A stretch of DNA of 64,000 nt from Gemella morbillorum (GTDB taxonomy: Bacteria > Bacillota > Bacilli > Staphylococcales > Gemellaceae). Position 1 is the stretch's first letter. Each line of letters starts with the position of its first letter. The position numbers were made by a program, and so were the translations under genes. Location of the stretch: NCBI RefSeq assembly GCF_900476045.1, contig NZ_LS483440.1:248001-312000 (forward strand), given 5' to 3'. Positions 25,522 to 34,157 of the stretch are shown here, piece after piece. Under the pieces are notes generated by a model. That model searched no databases. It worked only from the letters and a program-made list of their open reading frames with translations, and was not told where the DNA came from.

Positions 25522-26088
25522 ATGAAAATATTATTAGTAAGGCACGGTGAGACCGACTTTAATAAAAATAAACTTATTCAAGGTCATAGTGATATTGTTT
25601 TAAATGAAACGGGGAAAGAGCAGGCTATAAATGCTGGGCAAAAAATCACCGACTTTGATATTGATGCAGTCTTTAGTAGTCCGCTAAAAAGAGCGCTGGA
25701 AACAGCACGTCTTATGCTTGACAATTCTAACAATAGCCAAAATGAAAGTCTAGATTTAGTAACTGATTCAAGGTTAATTGAAAAGTATTTTGGAGATTTT
25801 GAAGGTTCAACATTCGATGAATATTTCAAAGCGCTAGATACAGGTTCAAACTTAGAAACAATTGAACAAGAAGAAAATGTCTATAAGAGAGCACATTCTT
25901 TCTTTTTAGATAAGTATGAAGATTACAATAATAAAACGATACTTGTAGTCTGTCATGGAGCTTTGATACGTATTTTTCTACGAGAATTAGGTTTATATCC
26001 TGAAACAAGAGAGCTTATAAAAAATACGGCATTGAATATTTTACGATTTGATGGAAGTCACTTTGTATTAGAAAAGTTTAATATCTAA
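25522..26088 (+). CDS. Histidine phosphatase family protein (first copy)
   Basis: The 188-residue protein has the RHG catalytic motif LLVRHGETDFN at residues 4-14, the second pair SSPLKRALETA, a conserved Glu in IEKYFGDFEG and the second histidine in VVCHGALIRIF. Such enzymes dephosphorylate small metabolites through a phosphohistidine; the substrate is unknown. A paralogue lies at 30243, sharing LDNSNN and the same layout. The gene has no good Shine-Dalgarno site and sits 13 bases behind nrdF, so it may rely on coupling. A terminator follows. Confidence 0.87.
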   Translation: MKILLVRHGETDFNKNKLIQGHSDIVLNETGKEQAINAGQKITDFDIDAVFSSPLKRALETARLMLDNSNNSQNESLDLVTDSRLIEKYFGDFEGSTFDEYFKALDTGSNLETIEQEENVYKRAHSFFLDKYEDYNNKTILVVCHGALIRIFLRELGLYPETRELIKNTALNILRFDGSHFVLEKFNI

Positions 26089-26102
26089 AATTGATATAAA
26101 TA

Positions 26103-26158
26103 AAAAGTTCTAAACAATATATTATTCTGTAATATATTGCATTAGAGCTTTTTTTTGT
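26103..26158 (+). terminator. Terminator of the nrd operon and phosphatase
   Basis: AGTTCTAA and AATATATTA pair with TAATATATT and TTAGAGCT around a 5-base loop, with a small internal mismatch, followed by eight T. Confidence 0.8.
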
Positions 26159-26163
26159 TGTAA

Positions 26164-26184
26164 TAGTACGGATAAAGCGTACTA
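26164..26184. repeat. Perfect inverted repeat upstream of the NEAT protein promoter
   Basis: TAGTACG (26164-26170) and CGTACTA (26178-26184) with a 7-base spacer. It stands 24 bases before the -35 box, a place suited to an operator. Confidence 0.5.
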
Positions 26185-26207
26185 TATTAACTAATTTTTG
26201 TTTTTTG

Positions 26208-26236
26208 TTGCGACTACCTTTATAATATGATAGAAT
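26208..26236 (+). promoter_or_regulatory. Promoter of the NEAT surface protein gene
   Basis: TTGCGA (26208-26213), 17 bases, TAGAAT (26231-26236). The leader would be about 130 bases and contain the Fur-box-like site. Confidence 0.5.
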
Positions 26237-26275
26237 AGAAGGGAGCCTATAGCAATTTTTTTTAGCCTTTTACAT

Positions 26276-26297
26276 TGATAATAGTTATCTTTATCAA
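26276..26297. promoter_or_regulatory. Fur-box-like site
   Basis: TGATAATAGTTATCT (26276-26290) matches the 7-1-7 Fur box TGATAATnATTATCA at all but two positions, and TTTATCAA directly behind extends the dyad. It precedes a gene for a NEAT (heme-type) surface protein and a Fur gene is at 12111. Confidence 0.55.
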
Positions 26298-26372
26298 TTA
26301 AATTTTTATTGTTATCAGGGATATAAAGGGTTGCTAAATAGTCTTTTCAAATAATTTATAAGAGGTGAAAAC

Positions 26373-29300
26373 ATGAAAAAGAATAATATATTACTCATGA
26401 TATTTGCTGGAGTTATTATTACATCGATGCCACAGTCTATTTCTAATCATAATATAGCATTTGCTCAAAAAACAAATCTAGAATCTTCAGCTGCAGCTAG
26501 CTCGGAAACATTATTGGATAATAATGTTGAAAAAGTAGAAACGGGCGAAGTAGACGTAAAAAATCTTAAAAACGGAAAATACTCTGTACCTGTGAATTTG
26601 ACGAATTTTTACACAGGGGGACCTTCTATGGCTAATGCCGCAGTTTCAGAAAGTGCAACGTTAACTGTGAAAGATGGAAAGTATACAGTTAGTTTAAATT
26701 TTAAACCTATTACATTAAACAATCTTACTGGATATTTGGGTAATCTTAAGTATTATTATGGAGATAAAACAGGAGGAAAGCATCAAAATCCTTTAGATGA
26801 TATTCGTGATGATGAATTTAAAGAGACGACAATAAAGGAATATTATTCTGCAGATAAAAAGGATGAATTTTTTGAAACATACAAGAAAAAATATCCAGAT
26901 CGTACAGCTTATCCAAAAACTATTGAGTATCAAGTAGATAAAGGGAAAATTGATAACAATAAGAAATTGACTACATATGGACAAGTTTTTGTACCTGTTA
27001 TGGAATTTCTTGGCTCAGGGACACAAAACGTTACTCTTACATACGATTTTAATAATCTTAAAACTATACAGTTAGATGAGAAACCTAGTGTACCAAATAC
27101 TGAAAAAAGTAAATATGTAGAAATAAAGGTTAAGGATGATACAGTAACAACACCTAAAGTACGTAAAAATGTTGATACTATTGGACAATTAGTTACAAAA
27201 GATAATGAACAATACTTGTTGTTAAAATATTATAGTAAAGTTGGGGAAGGTCGAAATAATGATGGATTGCAGAATATAAAATATGCTTTCTCTGAAAATG
27301 CTAGCCAGGGTGACAGAAAAACGCCTGAAACAAAAGTCTTAGAAACAGTTGTTGCCAAAGGAGAAAATGATACTGTTTATGAAATTTCTGAGGCTAAAAT
27401 ACCTGTAACAGGGAAAAAACAAGTGATTATATTTGGGGATTTTCAGTATCCAGCAAGAATGGTGACACAATACGGGACAATTACTTGGAGTGATAAAGAA
27501 AATATTGTTCAAAAAGATACAACTGTTGACGCTCCAAACTTAGTAGCTATTAAACCAGTTTTACGAGGGGTTACCATTAAGAAAGCAGGAGATAAGAAAC
27601 AACCGCTTGATTTTTCTAAAAATGGAATTTCTTATTCACCATATAATGGTATCAATGGTGATAAATTTAAGTTAGCTGATAATTATTTCTTTAATATAGA
27701 TGTTGCTTTTGAGAGAAAAAATCTTATTAATACACAAACACGTCATATTAAATATACCCTTGATGGAAGTGAACCGACGTTTTCTTCTAAAGATGCTACA
27801 ATAAGATTTGCTAATGCAGATCCGTATAAACCAGAATTTTATTATAGTTTAACGATAAATCCATTTTCTGACGAATCAAAAGTGCCCGCGGAAGGTGGGG
27901 AACTAACTCTTAAAGTGAAAAGTTTCAATGCGGATGGTAGTATTTCTAGCGAAACTAAAACATATAAGCTTCCTTTTGATAAGATGACTTTAGATAACGT
28001 TAATTCTAAGATTACAATATCAGAGAAAGAGTATAATGCAACACTTTCATCTAACAAAAAATTCTTATTAGATGATAATGTTAGTGTAAAAACTTCTAAT
28101 ATTGATGAAGAAAGCTTAAATAAAATATTAGAAAGTCAAATTATGGATTTGGGGCTTTCTAATGCCAAAACATTTAAACTAAATATTACTAAAAAAGATG
28201 GTTCTAAGTTTACTCCTATTGACAAAGAAGGATGGAATATTTCAGAAAATCCAATATTTAAGTTAAAATTATCTAATTTTTCAGCCGACAAAAATACACA
28301 TACATACATTTACGAAAATGGTCGTTTGAGATTAATACCATCTAACACAAGTAATTCTGATTATGAATTTAATGTTAATAGTGATGAAGCGTACTTTATT
28401 ATAGCGCAAAAAAATACCGAAACACTTACAAAAGAAAAAATAGGCGAACTAAAAAATAAAGTTAGTGAAGTGAAAAAAGTTATTTCAGAAACTTCAGATG
28501 TTTCTGTTGCGAAATCGAATTTAGAAGCAGAGTTAGTGAAGATTGAAAAAACACTTAAACGACCAAAACCAAACTTAAATACGATTATTATGCATCTGGA
28601 AGTTTTAGATACTAATCTTAAAGCTATAAAATCGAATAAGACAGCTAATCTAAAATATCTACAAGATAATGCCAAATCACTTATCGGTATCGTAAACTCT
28701 GATGTTTTACATTCTTTATTGACATCAAAAAAACTTGCGAAGCTTGAAAATTTAAAAAACAAAGTAAATTCTTCTTACAATGATGGTGAACAACTAGCTA
28801 AGAATATAAAAGAATTGCAAAATGAACTTAATAACCTTGAATACAAGTATCCTACACAAGATGTAGAATTTTCGGTGAAAAAATTCTATAATCCAGAAGA
28901 TACATCTATGGCGAATAATGTATTTGTTAATAAAGCAAAACTTATTTATACACCAAATAAAACATACTTAGATATTGATTTAAAAACTATGCTTTTTGGG
29001 AAAATACATGCACACTTACTTGATTTAGATGTATTTAAAGGTGAAATTGATAAAGAAAAATTACCTTATCATGTGGTAAATAAATATGATGACATCAGTT
29101 CATTAACTGGAGAAATAACAAACTTTAAGAAAAAACTATTGGTGGAGTTGGAAAAAGATGTTAAAAATACTTATAATATCCGAGTTGCCAATGATGGTAT
29201 GGGAACAGCTAGACCGGAAGCCAAATTAGTTATTTCAACAAAAATAGAACGTCCAGAAGTTCCTAGTGATGAAGAAGATGCGCGTCAACGAGAAAAATTA

Positions 29301-30044
29301 GAGAAGCTTAACGAGTTGAAAAAAATAGCAAAAACAGAGGTTGCTAATAAACAGGACATTTCTATAGAAGAGAAAGCAAGGTTGATAGATATAATAGAAA
29401 AAGCAACTTCTAAAGATGAACTTTCTGCAAAACTGGATAATAAGGATATTACAGCATCACTTGATAATTCAGTTATTAAAGCTAACGAAGTTGTAGTGAA
29501 AAATTCAAGTGTAGATATTGTTGATAAAGTAAAAAAACTTGTTGCAAGTAAGGTATCAGCGCAGGCAACAATCATTAATACTTTTGATATTCATCTTGTT
29601 GATAAAAATAATAATGGAATTGCAAAAAATGGGGATACACGAGCAGTTACTCTAGATGTTGAGAAAAGTGATGATGAAAAAGTAGAAGTTTACTATGTTA
29701 ATAACAATGCTCTAGAATTTATACCGAGCGCTTATAAAGATGGGAAATTAACATTCTTTACAAATCACTTTAGTACATTTACTATTGTAAAATCTAAAAT
29801 TAATAACAACAATAACAACAATAACAACAATAATAATAACAATAATAACAATAATAAACCTAACAACGGTGGAAATAATAATTTTGATAATAACAAAAAC
29901 AATAATTTAAATCAAAATAATAATATTTCAAAAAATAATTTTGGTATATTGCCTAAAACAGGGCTTACATCAGGGGCTTTAAGTTTAATAGTTGGAGTAT
30001 TAGTGTTGTTAGGAACACTGTTGATTGCTAGACGTAGAAACTAA
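26373..30044 (+). CDS. NEAT-domain LPXTG cell-wall protein, likely heme-binding
   Basis: A 1223-residue wall-anchored protein. Residues 1-33 form a signal peptide. A NEAT-like domain spans about 60-235 (KNGKYSVPVNLTNFY, the short helix PSMANAAV, TLTVKDGKYTVSLNF), and a second near 828-950 with DTSMANNVFV. The SMAN helix is part of the heme pocket in NEAT proteins. Between them lie Ig-like parts including a chitobiase-type segment (YTLDGSEPTFSS) and a helical coil. Residues 1144-1161 are 18 Asn in a row, followed by an Asn-rich linker, LPKTG (1193-1197), a membrane segment and RRRN. Iron control is suggested by the upstream Fur-like site. Confidence 0.82.
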   Translation: MKKNNILLMIFAGVIITSMPQSISNHNIAFAQKTNLESSAAASSETLLDNNVEKVETGEVDVKNLKNGKYSVPVNLTNFYTGGPSMANAAVSESATLTVKDGKYTVSLNFKPITLNNLTGYLGNLKYYYGDKTGGKHQNPLDDIRDDEFKETTIKEYYSADKKDEFFETYKKKYPDRTAYPKTIEYQVDKGKIDNNKKLTTYGQVFVPVMEFLGSGTQNVTLTYDFNNLKTIQLDEKPSVPNTEKSKYVEIKVKDDTVTTPKVRKNVDTIGQLVTKDNEQYLLLKYYSKVGEGRNNDGLQNIKYAFSENASQGDRKTPETKVLETVVAKGENDTVYEISEAKIPVTGKKQVIIFGDFQYPARMVTQYGTITWSDKENIVQKDTTVDAPNLVAIKPVLRGVTIKKAGDKKQPLDFSKNGISYSPYNGINGDKFKLADNYFFNIDVAFERKNLINTQTRHIKYTLDGSEPTFSSKDATIRFANADPYKPEFYYSLTINPFSDESKVPAEGGELTLKVKSFNADGSISSETKTYKLPFDKMTLDNVNSKITISEKEYNATLSSNKKFLLDDNVSVKTSNIDEESLNKILESQIMDLGLSNAKTFKLNITKKDGSKFTPIDKEGWNISENPIFKLKLSNFSADKNTHTYIYENGRLRLIPSNTSNSDYEFNVNSDEAYFIIAQKNTETLTKEKIGELKNKVSEVKKVISETSDVSVAKSNLEAELVKIEKTLKRPKPNLNTIIMHLEVLDTNLKAIKSNKTANLKYLQDNAKSLIGIVNSDVLHSLLTSKKLAKLENLKNKVNSSYNDGEQLAKNIKELQNELNNLEYKYPTQDVEFSVKKFYNPEDTSMANNVFVNKAKLIYTPNKTYLDIDLKTMLFGKIHAHLLDLDVFKGEIDKEKLPYHVVNKYDDISSLTGEITNFKKKLLVELEKDVKNTYNIRVANDGMGTARPEAKLVISTKIERPEVPSDEEDARQREKLEKLNELKKIAKTEVANKQDISIEEKARLIDIIEKATSKDELSAKLDNKDITASLDNSVIKANEVVVKNSSVDIVDKVKKLVASKVSAQATIINTFDIHLVDKNNNGIAKNGDTRAVTLDVEKSDDEKVEVYYVNNNALEFIPSAYKDGKLTFFTNHFSTFTIVKSKINNNNNNNNNNNNNNNNNNKPNNGGNNNFDNNKNNNLNQNNNISKNNFGILPKTGLTSGALSLIVGVLVLLGTLLIARRRN
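29802..29855 (+). repeat. AAY trinucleotide tract coding 18 asparagines
   Basis: Eighteen consecutive AAT or AAC codons in the wall-spanning linker of the NEAT protein. Length changes by slippage would keep the frame. Confidence 0.85.
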
Positions 30045-30065
30045 AAATCAATAATGTTTATAATA

Positions 30066-30112
30066 TAATAAATAAGAGATACTTTATAAATTACAAGTAT
30101 CTCTTATTATTT
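30066..30112 (+). terminator. Terminator of the NEAT protein gene
   Basis: AATAAGAGATACTT and AAGTATCTCTTATT pair perfectly over 14 bp (about 30069-30110), followed by TTTT. Confidence 0.85.
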
Positions 30113-30242
30113 TTCGGTAATAAAAATTTATACTGAAATCTATATTTAACGATAATTATAAATATAAACAGATTAAGCTTTATTTTTAAAAATGAATATT
30201 TTATAATAAGGTGTATAGTTAATTATAGAAGGAGAAATTAAT

Positions 30243-30806
30243 ATGCGTATAATTTTAGCACGACATGGAGAAACGGATTATAATAAAAACAAAAAGGTAC
30301 AAGGTCATAGCGATATACCGTTAAATGAAGAAGGAATAAAACAGGGGAAAGAAGCGGGGAAGAAAATAACGGATTACAATATAGATGTAGCCTATAGCAG
30401 TACATTGGGGCGTGCTTTTGATACTGCTAGATATATGTTGGATAATTCTAATAACAAGGTAAATAAAGCATTAGACGTCATAAAAGATAAACGTTTAATA
30501 GAAAAATCATATGGAGACTATGAGGGAATATCATTTACTGAATATGCAGCAGGATTAGAAAATGGAGAAACACGTGGAATGGAGTTAGATGCTGATGCGG
30601 CGGATAGAGTAGAAGAATTTTTCAAAGAAAAATATAGAGAGAACCCTGATAAGACTATATTGGCTGTGTGTCATGGTGGACTAATTCGTTCATTTTTAAC
30701 AGAAAAAGGAATTAAAAAAGTAGGACGTGGAGTGATTATAAATACTTCAGTTAGTGTTCTTGAATATGATGGGGATAAGTTTGAACTTATAGAATTTAAT
30801 AAATAA
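30243..30806 (+). CDS. Histidine phosphatase family protein (second copy)
   Basis: A 187-residue paralogue of the protein at 25522. It shows LARHGETDYN, SSTLGRAFDTA, IEKSYGDYEG and AVCHGGLIRSF, with the two catalytic His and the supporting Arg and Glu intact. It also shares the MLDNSNN insert. Substrate unknown. It has a good GGAG site at 30231-30234 and stands alone between the NEAT gene terminator and the metA leader. Confidence 0.87.
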   Translation: MRIILARHGETDYNKNKKVQGHSDIPLNEEGIKQGKEAGKKITDYNIDVAYSSTLGRAFDTARYMLDNSNNKVNKALDVIKDKRLIEKSYGDYEGISFTEYAAGLENGETRGMELDADAADRVEEFFKEKYRENPDKTILAVCHGGLIRSFLTEKGIKKVGRGVIINTSVSVLEYDGDKFELIEFNK

Positions 30807-30901
30807 TAAAATTTTATAAGATTTTTGTTATTTTGAAAATTATATAAGCATGCTTTTAAAAATCACGTCGCATAAAATTACAATTTTAAAAAGAATCTCT
30901 G

Positions 30902-30930
30902 TTGACAAATATTATTAGATTCTTTATACT
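30902..30930 (+). promoter_or_regulatory. metA promoter
   Basis: TTGACA (30902-30907), 17 bases, TATACT (30925-30930), 25 bases before the T-box element. Confidence 0.7.
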
Positions 30931-30954
30931 ATTAAGTAAATTAATATCAAAAAG

Positions 30955-31206
30955 CATTGAAGAGATAAGTAAGTTATTATTTATTCAAAACAGAGAACTT
31001 TCGGCTGGTGTAAGAAAGTAAGAAAAGATATAATTGAAAATGGTCTTAGAGCAATAGTTATCTAATAGATAATTACGTAGGTGCACGATATAGCACAACG
31101 ATATGAATTAGTATCGAATAAGGTGAATTTATATTCATAAACATGGGTGGTAACACGATAGACTCGTCCCTATTGCAATTAATTGTAATAGGGACGAGTT
31201 TTTTAT
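30955..31206 (+). promoter_or_regulatory. T-box riboswitch, methionine type
   Basis: The leader has the stem I signature CAGAGAACTTTCGGCTGGTG (about 30991-31010), an ATG specifier in GAAAATGGTC (31040-31042) and the T-box bulge GGGTGGTAACACG (31145-31157), whose TGGT can pair with the ACCA end of tRNA-Met. It ends in a long terminator: ACTCGTCCCTATT pairs with AATAGGGACGAGT, then T6. Uncharged tRNA-Met is expected to block termination and switch on metA. Confidence 0.93.
31171..31206 (+). terminator. T-box-controlled terminator
   Basis: A 13-bp stem plus an inner CAATT/AATTG helix, followed by TTTTTT. It is the regulated stop of the metA leader. Confidence 0.88.
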
Positions 31207-31233
31207 TTTAGAAAAGTTAAGGAGAACGAAAAA

Positions 31234-32151
31234 ATGCCAATATGTATACAAAATGAATTGCCAGTAAAAAATAAATTATTAGAAGAGGGAGTAGTAGTAA
31301 TAGAGGAAAATAGGGCTAAAAATCAAGATATTAGGCCTTTAAAAATATTGATTTTAAATTTAATGCCTAAAAAAGAAGAAACTGAACGTCAATTACTAAG
31401 ACTTTTAGGAAATTCTCCGCTTCAAATAACTGTAGAATTCTTACATATGACCAGCCATATTGCGAAAAATACAACTCAATCATACTTGAAAAAGTTTTAC
31501 AATACTTTTGATGAAGTGAGAGATAAGTATTATGATGGACTTATTATTACAGGTGCACCTATAGAACATTTAGAGTTTGAAGAGGTGAATTATTGGGCTG
31601 AGTTGAATGAGGTTTTTGAATGGAGTAAAATGCATGTATTTTCAACAATAAATATTTGTTGGGCGGCACAAGCTAGTTTATATTATCACTTTGGGATAAA
31701 AAAAGAGCAGGTTGAAGATAAAGTGTTTGGAGTATTTGAACATGATGTTCTTATTGAAAATCATGTTTTAACACGAGGATTTACGGATACTTTTTTAGCG
31801 CCGCATTCTAGACATACAAAAATAGAAGAAGAGAAATTACCTAATATCTCTGAGTTAGATATATTAGCTAAGTCAGAAGATGTTGGAACGTTTCTTTTAG
31901 CAACTAAAGATTTAAGAAAAATATTTGTAACAGGCCATATCGAGTATGATGCGGATACACTTCATAATGAATATATACGAGATAAAAGTAGTAACTTGCC
32001 TATAGGAATCCCTGCAAATTATTATCCGGGAAATGATGATACAAAAATGCCTAAAAATAGATGGAGAGGGATAGCTTATTTATTTTATCATAACTGGTTA
32101 AATCAGGTATATCAACAGACTCCATATAATCTAAGAGAGTTAGGAAAGTAA
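31234..32151 (+). CDS. metA: Homoserine O-acyltransferase MetA, predicted acetyl type
   Basis: This 305-residue enzyme acylates homoserine as the first step towards methionine. The catalytic Cys is in INICWAAQASLYYHFG near residue 142, and the catalytic His and Glu are in VTGHIEYDADTL. Residue 111 is Glu (APIEHLEFEEV); in this family Glu at 111 goes with acetyl-CoA and Gly with succinyl-CoA, so O-acetylhomoserine is the likely product. The start follows AAGGAG. Expression is governed by the methionine T-box directly upstream. No other methionine gene follows. Confidence 0.93.
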   Translation: MPICIQNELPVKNKLLEEGVVVIEENRAKNQDIRPLKILILNLMPKKEETERQLLRLLGNSPLQITVEFLHMTSHIAKNTTQSYLKKFYNTFDEVRDKYYDGLIITGAPIEHLEFEEVNYWAELNEVFEWSKMHVFSTINICWAAQASLYYHFGIKKEQVEDKVFGVFEHDVLIENHVLTRGFTDTFLAPHSRHTKIEEEKLPNISELDILAKSEDVGTFLLATKDLRKIFVTGHIEYDADTLHNEYIRDKSSNLPIGIPANYYPGNDDTKMPKNRWRGIAYLFYHNWLNQVYQQTPYNLRELGK

Positions 32152-32320
32152 GGAAAGAAAAAGTCTAAGTTCATTTCATCACATGAAGCATATAATTTAT
32201 TAGCGAAAGTTTTATATTCATATATTAAAGAATAGCTAAAATATTCCTCTAGTAAATTTTTTTAATTTATGAGATAATATTGTTGTTAGTTAAGAAAAAA
32301 TCACTCTTAAGGAGGTTTTT

Positions 32321-33259
32321 ATGAAAAAGGCAACGATAGGAAAAATTTCAGTGCTAGCAGTCTTTTTAATCGCCTGTGCTATTGGTTATTACTTCATGTT
32401 CGGTGGAGGTAGTGACAAAAAAGTTAAGGAAGAGTATCAAAAATATGTTGATATGATTAATATAAATCATAATTTTGATGCTGGAAGCAAAGGTCTGGAT
32501 AAGATGACAACAGACACCGCTAATAAATTAATTCCAACTATAAAATCAGATATAAAAGCAGCTAAAGAATTAAAAAATACATCTATTAGCCTAGAAGATA
32601 AAAAGGTCGATGATGCGAAAGAAAGTTTGGATAGAGTGGAAAAAATAGACACATCTAAGACATTCGCTGATGCTGAGAAATGGTTGCGTAGTGATATCGA
32701 TAATTATAAAAAAGCTGAAGATGAAATAAATAATTTAAAACAAGATTCTAACTTTAGTAAAAATGTTAATCAAATTTTAGAAAAATATAAGTTTAACTAT
32801 AATTCGCTAGAACAAGCGTTAAAAGAACTTGGAAACAAGATTCAAGAAAAAGCTGATGAGAAAGCTAAAAAAGAAAAAGAAGCTGCCGAAAGAGCCGCAG
32901 AAGAAGCTAAAAAGAAAAAATCAGATGTTGAGTTAGGCGGACCTAATCCAGATCTATTAAATGATAGCAATTCATTACCAGCTGATGCAAAAGGAATAGG
33001 TGGAGCTATTGATGAAGCAGGAATTATTAAGTTGAATAAAGAGATGGTTAATCGTTATCAAGGATATTTATTAAGAAAATATGATGGTAATTCTATAGAA
33101 TGGGATTCCTCTGGGAAATCATTTAGACTTATAAAAGCAAATGGAAAATCAGTAAAATTCACAGCTCAGGCACAGCTTTATGCAAGAGTAAAAGATAGAC
33201 TTGTAACAGCTGTTCGTGTGTCAAGCAGTGAAGGTTCAGAATTATTATATAGAACATAA
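32321..33259 (+). CDS. Membrane-anchored coiled-coil protein, unknown function
   Basis: A 312-residue protein I do not recognise. One membrane segment at residues 7-27 (ISVLAVFLIACAIGYYFMF) with a short inside tail places the rest outside the cell. Residues 33-205 are helical with heptad character, ending in an Ala-Lys-Glu-rich stretch (KEKEAAERAAEEAKKKK). A short Gly/Asn/Pro linker leads to a small C-terminal domain of about 80 residues (MVNRYQGYLLRKYDGNSIEW ... VTAVRVSS). GGAGG lies in front of ATG 32321. It is a single gene with a bidirectional terminator behind. Confidence 0.65.
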   Translation: MKKATIGKISVLAVFLIACAIGYYFMFGGGSDKKVKEEYQKYVDMININHNFDAGSKGLDKMTTDTANKLIPTIKSDIKAAKELKNTSISLEDKKVDDAKESLDRVEKIDTSKTFADAEKWLRSDIDNYKKAEDEINNLKQDSNFSKNVNQILEKYKFNYNSLEQALKELGNKIQEKADEKAKKEKEAAERAAEEAKKKKSDVELGGPNPDLLNDSNSLPADAKGIGGAIDEAGIIKLNKEMVNRYQGYLLRKYDGNSIEWDSSGKSFRLIKANGKSVKFTAQAQLYARVKDRLVTAVRVSSSEGSELLYRT

Positions 33260-33260
33260 A

Positions 33261-33297
33261 GAAAACCTCGAGAATTTTTTCTCGAGGTTATTTTTTA
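33261..33297. terminator. Bidirectional terminator
   Basis: AACCTCGAGAA and TTCTCGAGGTT form a perfect 11-bp stem with a T loop, with A-rich DNA on the left and TATTTTTT on the right. It serves the plus-strand gene and the convergent HAD gene. Confidence 0.85.
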
Positions 33298-34029
33298 TAC
33301 TTCTAATATTTCTATATCAGCTTTTGATTTATAGATTACATCTTTTCTTTCTATTAAAATAGTAACTTTTTTTGATAGTTCTTCATTATCTTTTATTTTG
33401 TTAAGAAGTTCATGACTAGGATTCATAGCGACTGGATTTCCAACTCTTCTAAGCATATTGTAATCCCCGTTTGTGTCTCCATACGCAAAGGATTGGTCAA
33501 GGTCGATATTATATTTATTAACTAGTTCATTAATCATTTTATTTTTACTGTCTGAATCCCACATTGGAATTACTTCGCCAGTAAATTTATTATTTTTCAT
33601 TATATATGTGCTACCGATGGCTAAGAAAGCATGATGTTTTTTCCCCATTGCTTCTACAAGGTAGTCGGGACTTCCTGAAATAAAGATAATCAGATATCCT
33701 TCTTTTTTATGTTTTTCTATGACACTTCGTGTATATTTGTAAACGCGGTCAGCTTTTAGTTTTATCACTTGTTCAGTGGCAAAGTCGATATATTTTTTAT
33801 CTAGTCCGGTTATGGCTTCTACATACGCTTTTGACACGTCAAACAGATAGTTGTCGTAGTCTTCAAAGCGCTTATCCCAGTTAATATAAGTATCTTTAAC
33901 TCCGTTTATCCAGTAACGTTCATCGACTGCTTCATATTTGATTAATTTTTTAAAATGTTCAGTCATTAACGAATCCCTATACAACGTACCATCTATATCG
34001 AAGAAAGCAGCTATTTTTTTATCATTCAT
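33295..34029 (-). CDS. HAD-superfamily phosphatase, SerB-like subfamily IB
   Basis: The 244-residue protein has all HAD motifs: the nucleophile Asp in AAFFDIDGTLYRDSL (residues 7-21), motif II IIFISGSPDYLVEAMG, the lysine motif and motif III FAYGDTNGDYNMLRRVGNPVAMNP. The helical cap lies after motif I, as in the HAD-IB group of phosphoserine phosphatase-like proteins. The substrate is not known. In Firmicutes many of these act on small phosphate esters or lipid phosphates. Single gene with a GGAG site before the start. Confidence 0.85.
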   Translation of the reverse strand: MNDKKIAAFFDIDGTLYRDSLMTEHFKKLIKYEAVDERYWINGVKDTYINWDKRFEDYDNYLFDVSKAYVEAITGLDKKYIDFATEQVIKLKADRVYKYTRSVIEKHKKEGYLIIFISGSPDYLVEAMGKKHHAFLAIGSTYIMKNNKFTGEVIPMWDSDSKNKMINELVNKYNIDLDQSFAYGDTNGDYNMLRRVGNPVAMNPSHELLNKIKDNEELSKKVTILIERKDVIYKSKADIEILEV

Positions 34030-34157
34030 ATTTTCATCTCCTTAATAAAAAGTTTTAAATATATCAAGTGCTAACTTTTTATATTTTCTATTTTATTTCA
34101 GTTAATTTAATTATAGTTAAGGGAATGGCAAGGTTAATACCATCCCCCATGTTTATT

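Noticed and set aside
28361-28762. Minus-strand frame of 133 codons inside the NEAT protein gene
   Set aside because: Shadow frame without a start signal; the plus-strand gene has clear domains across the same bases.
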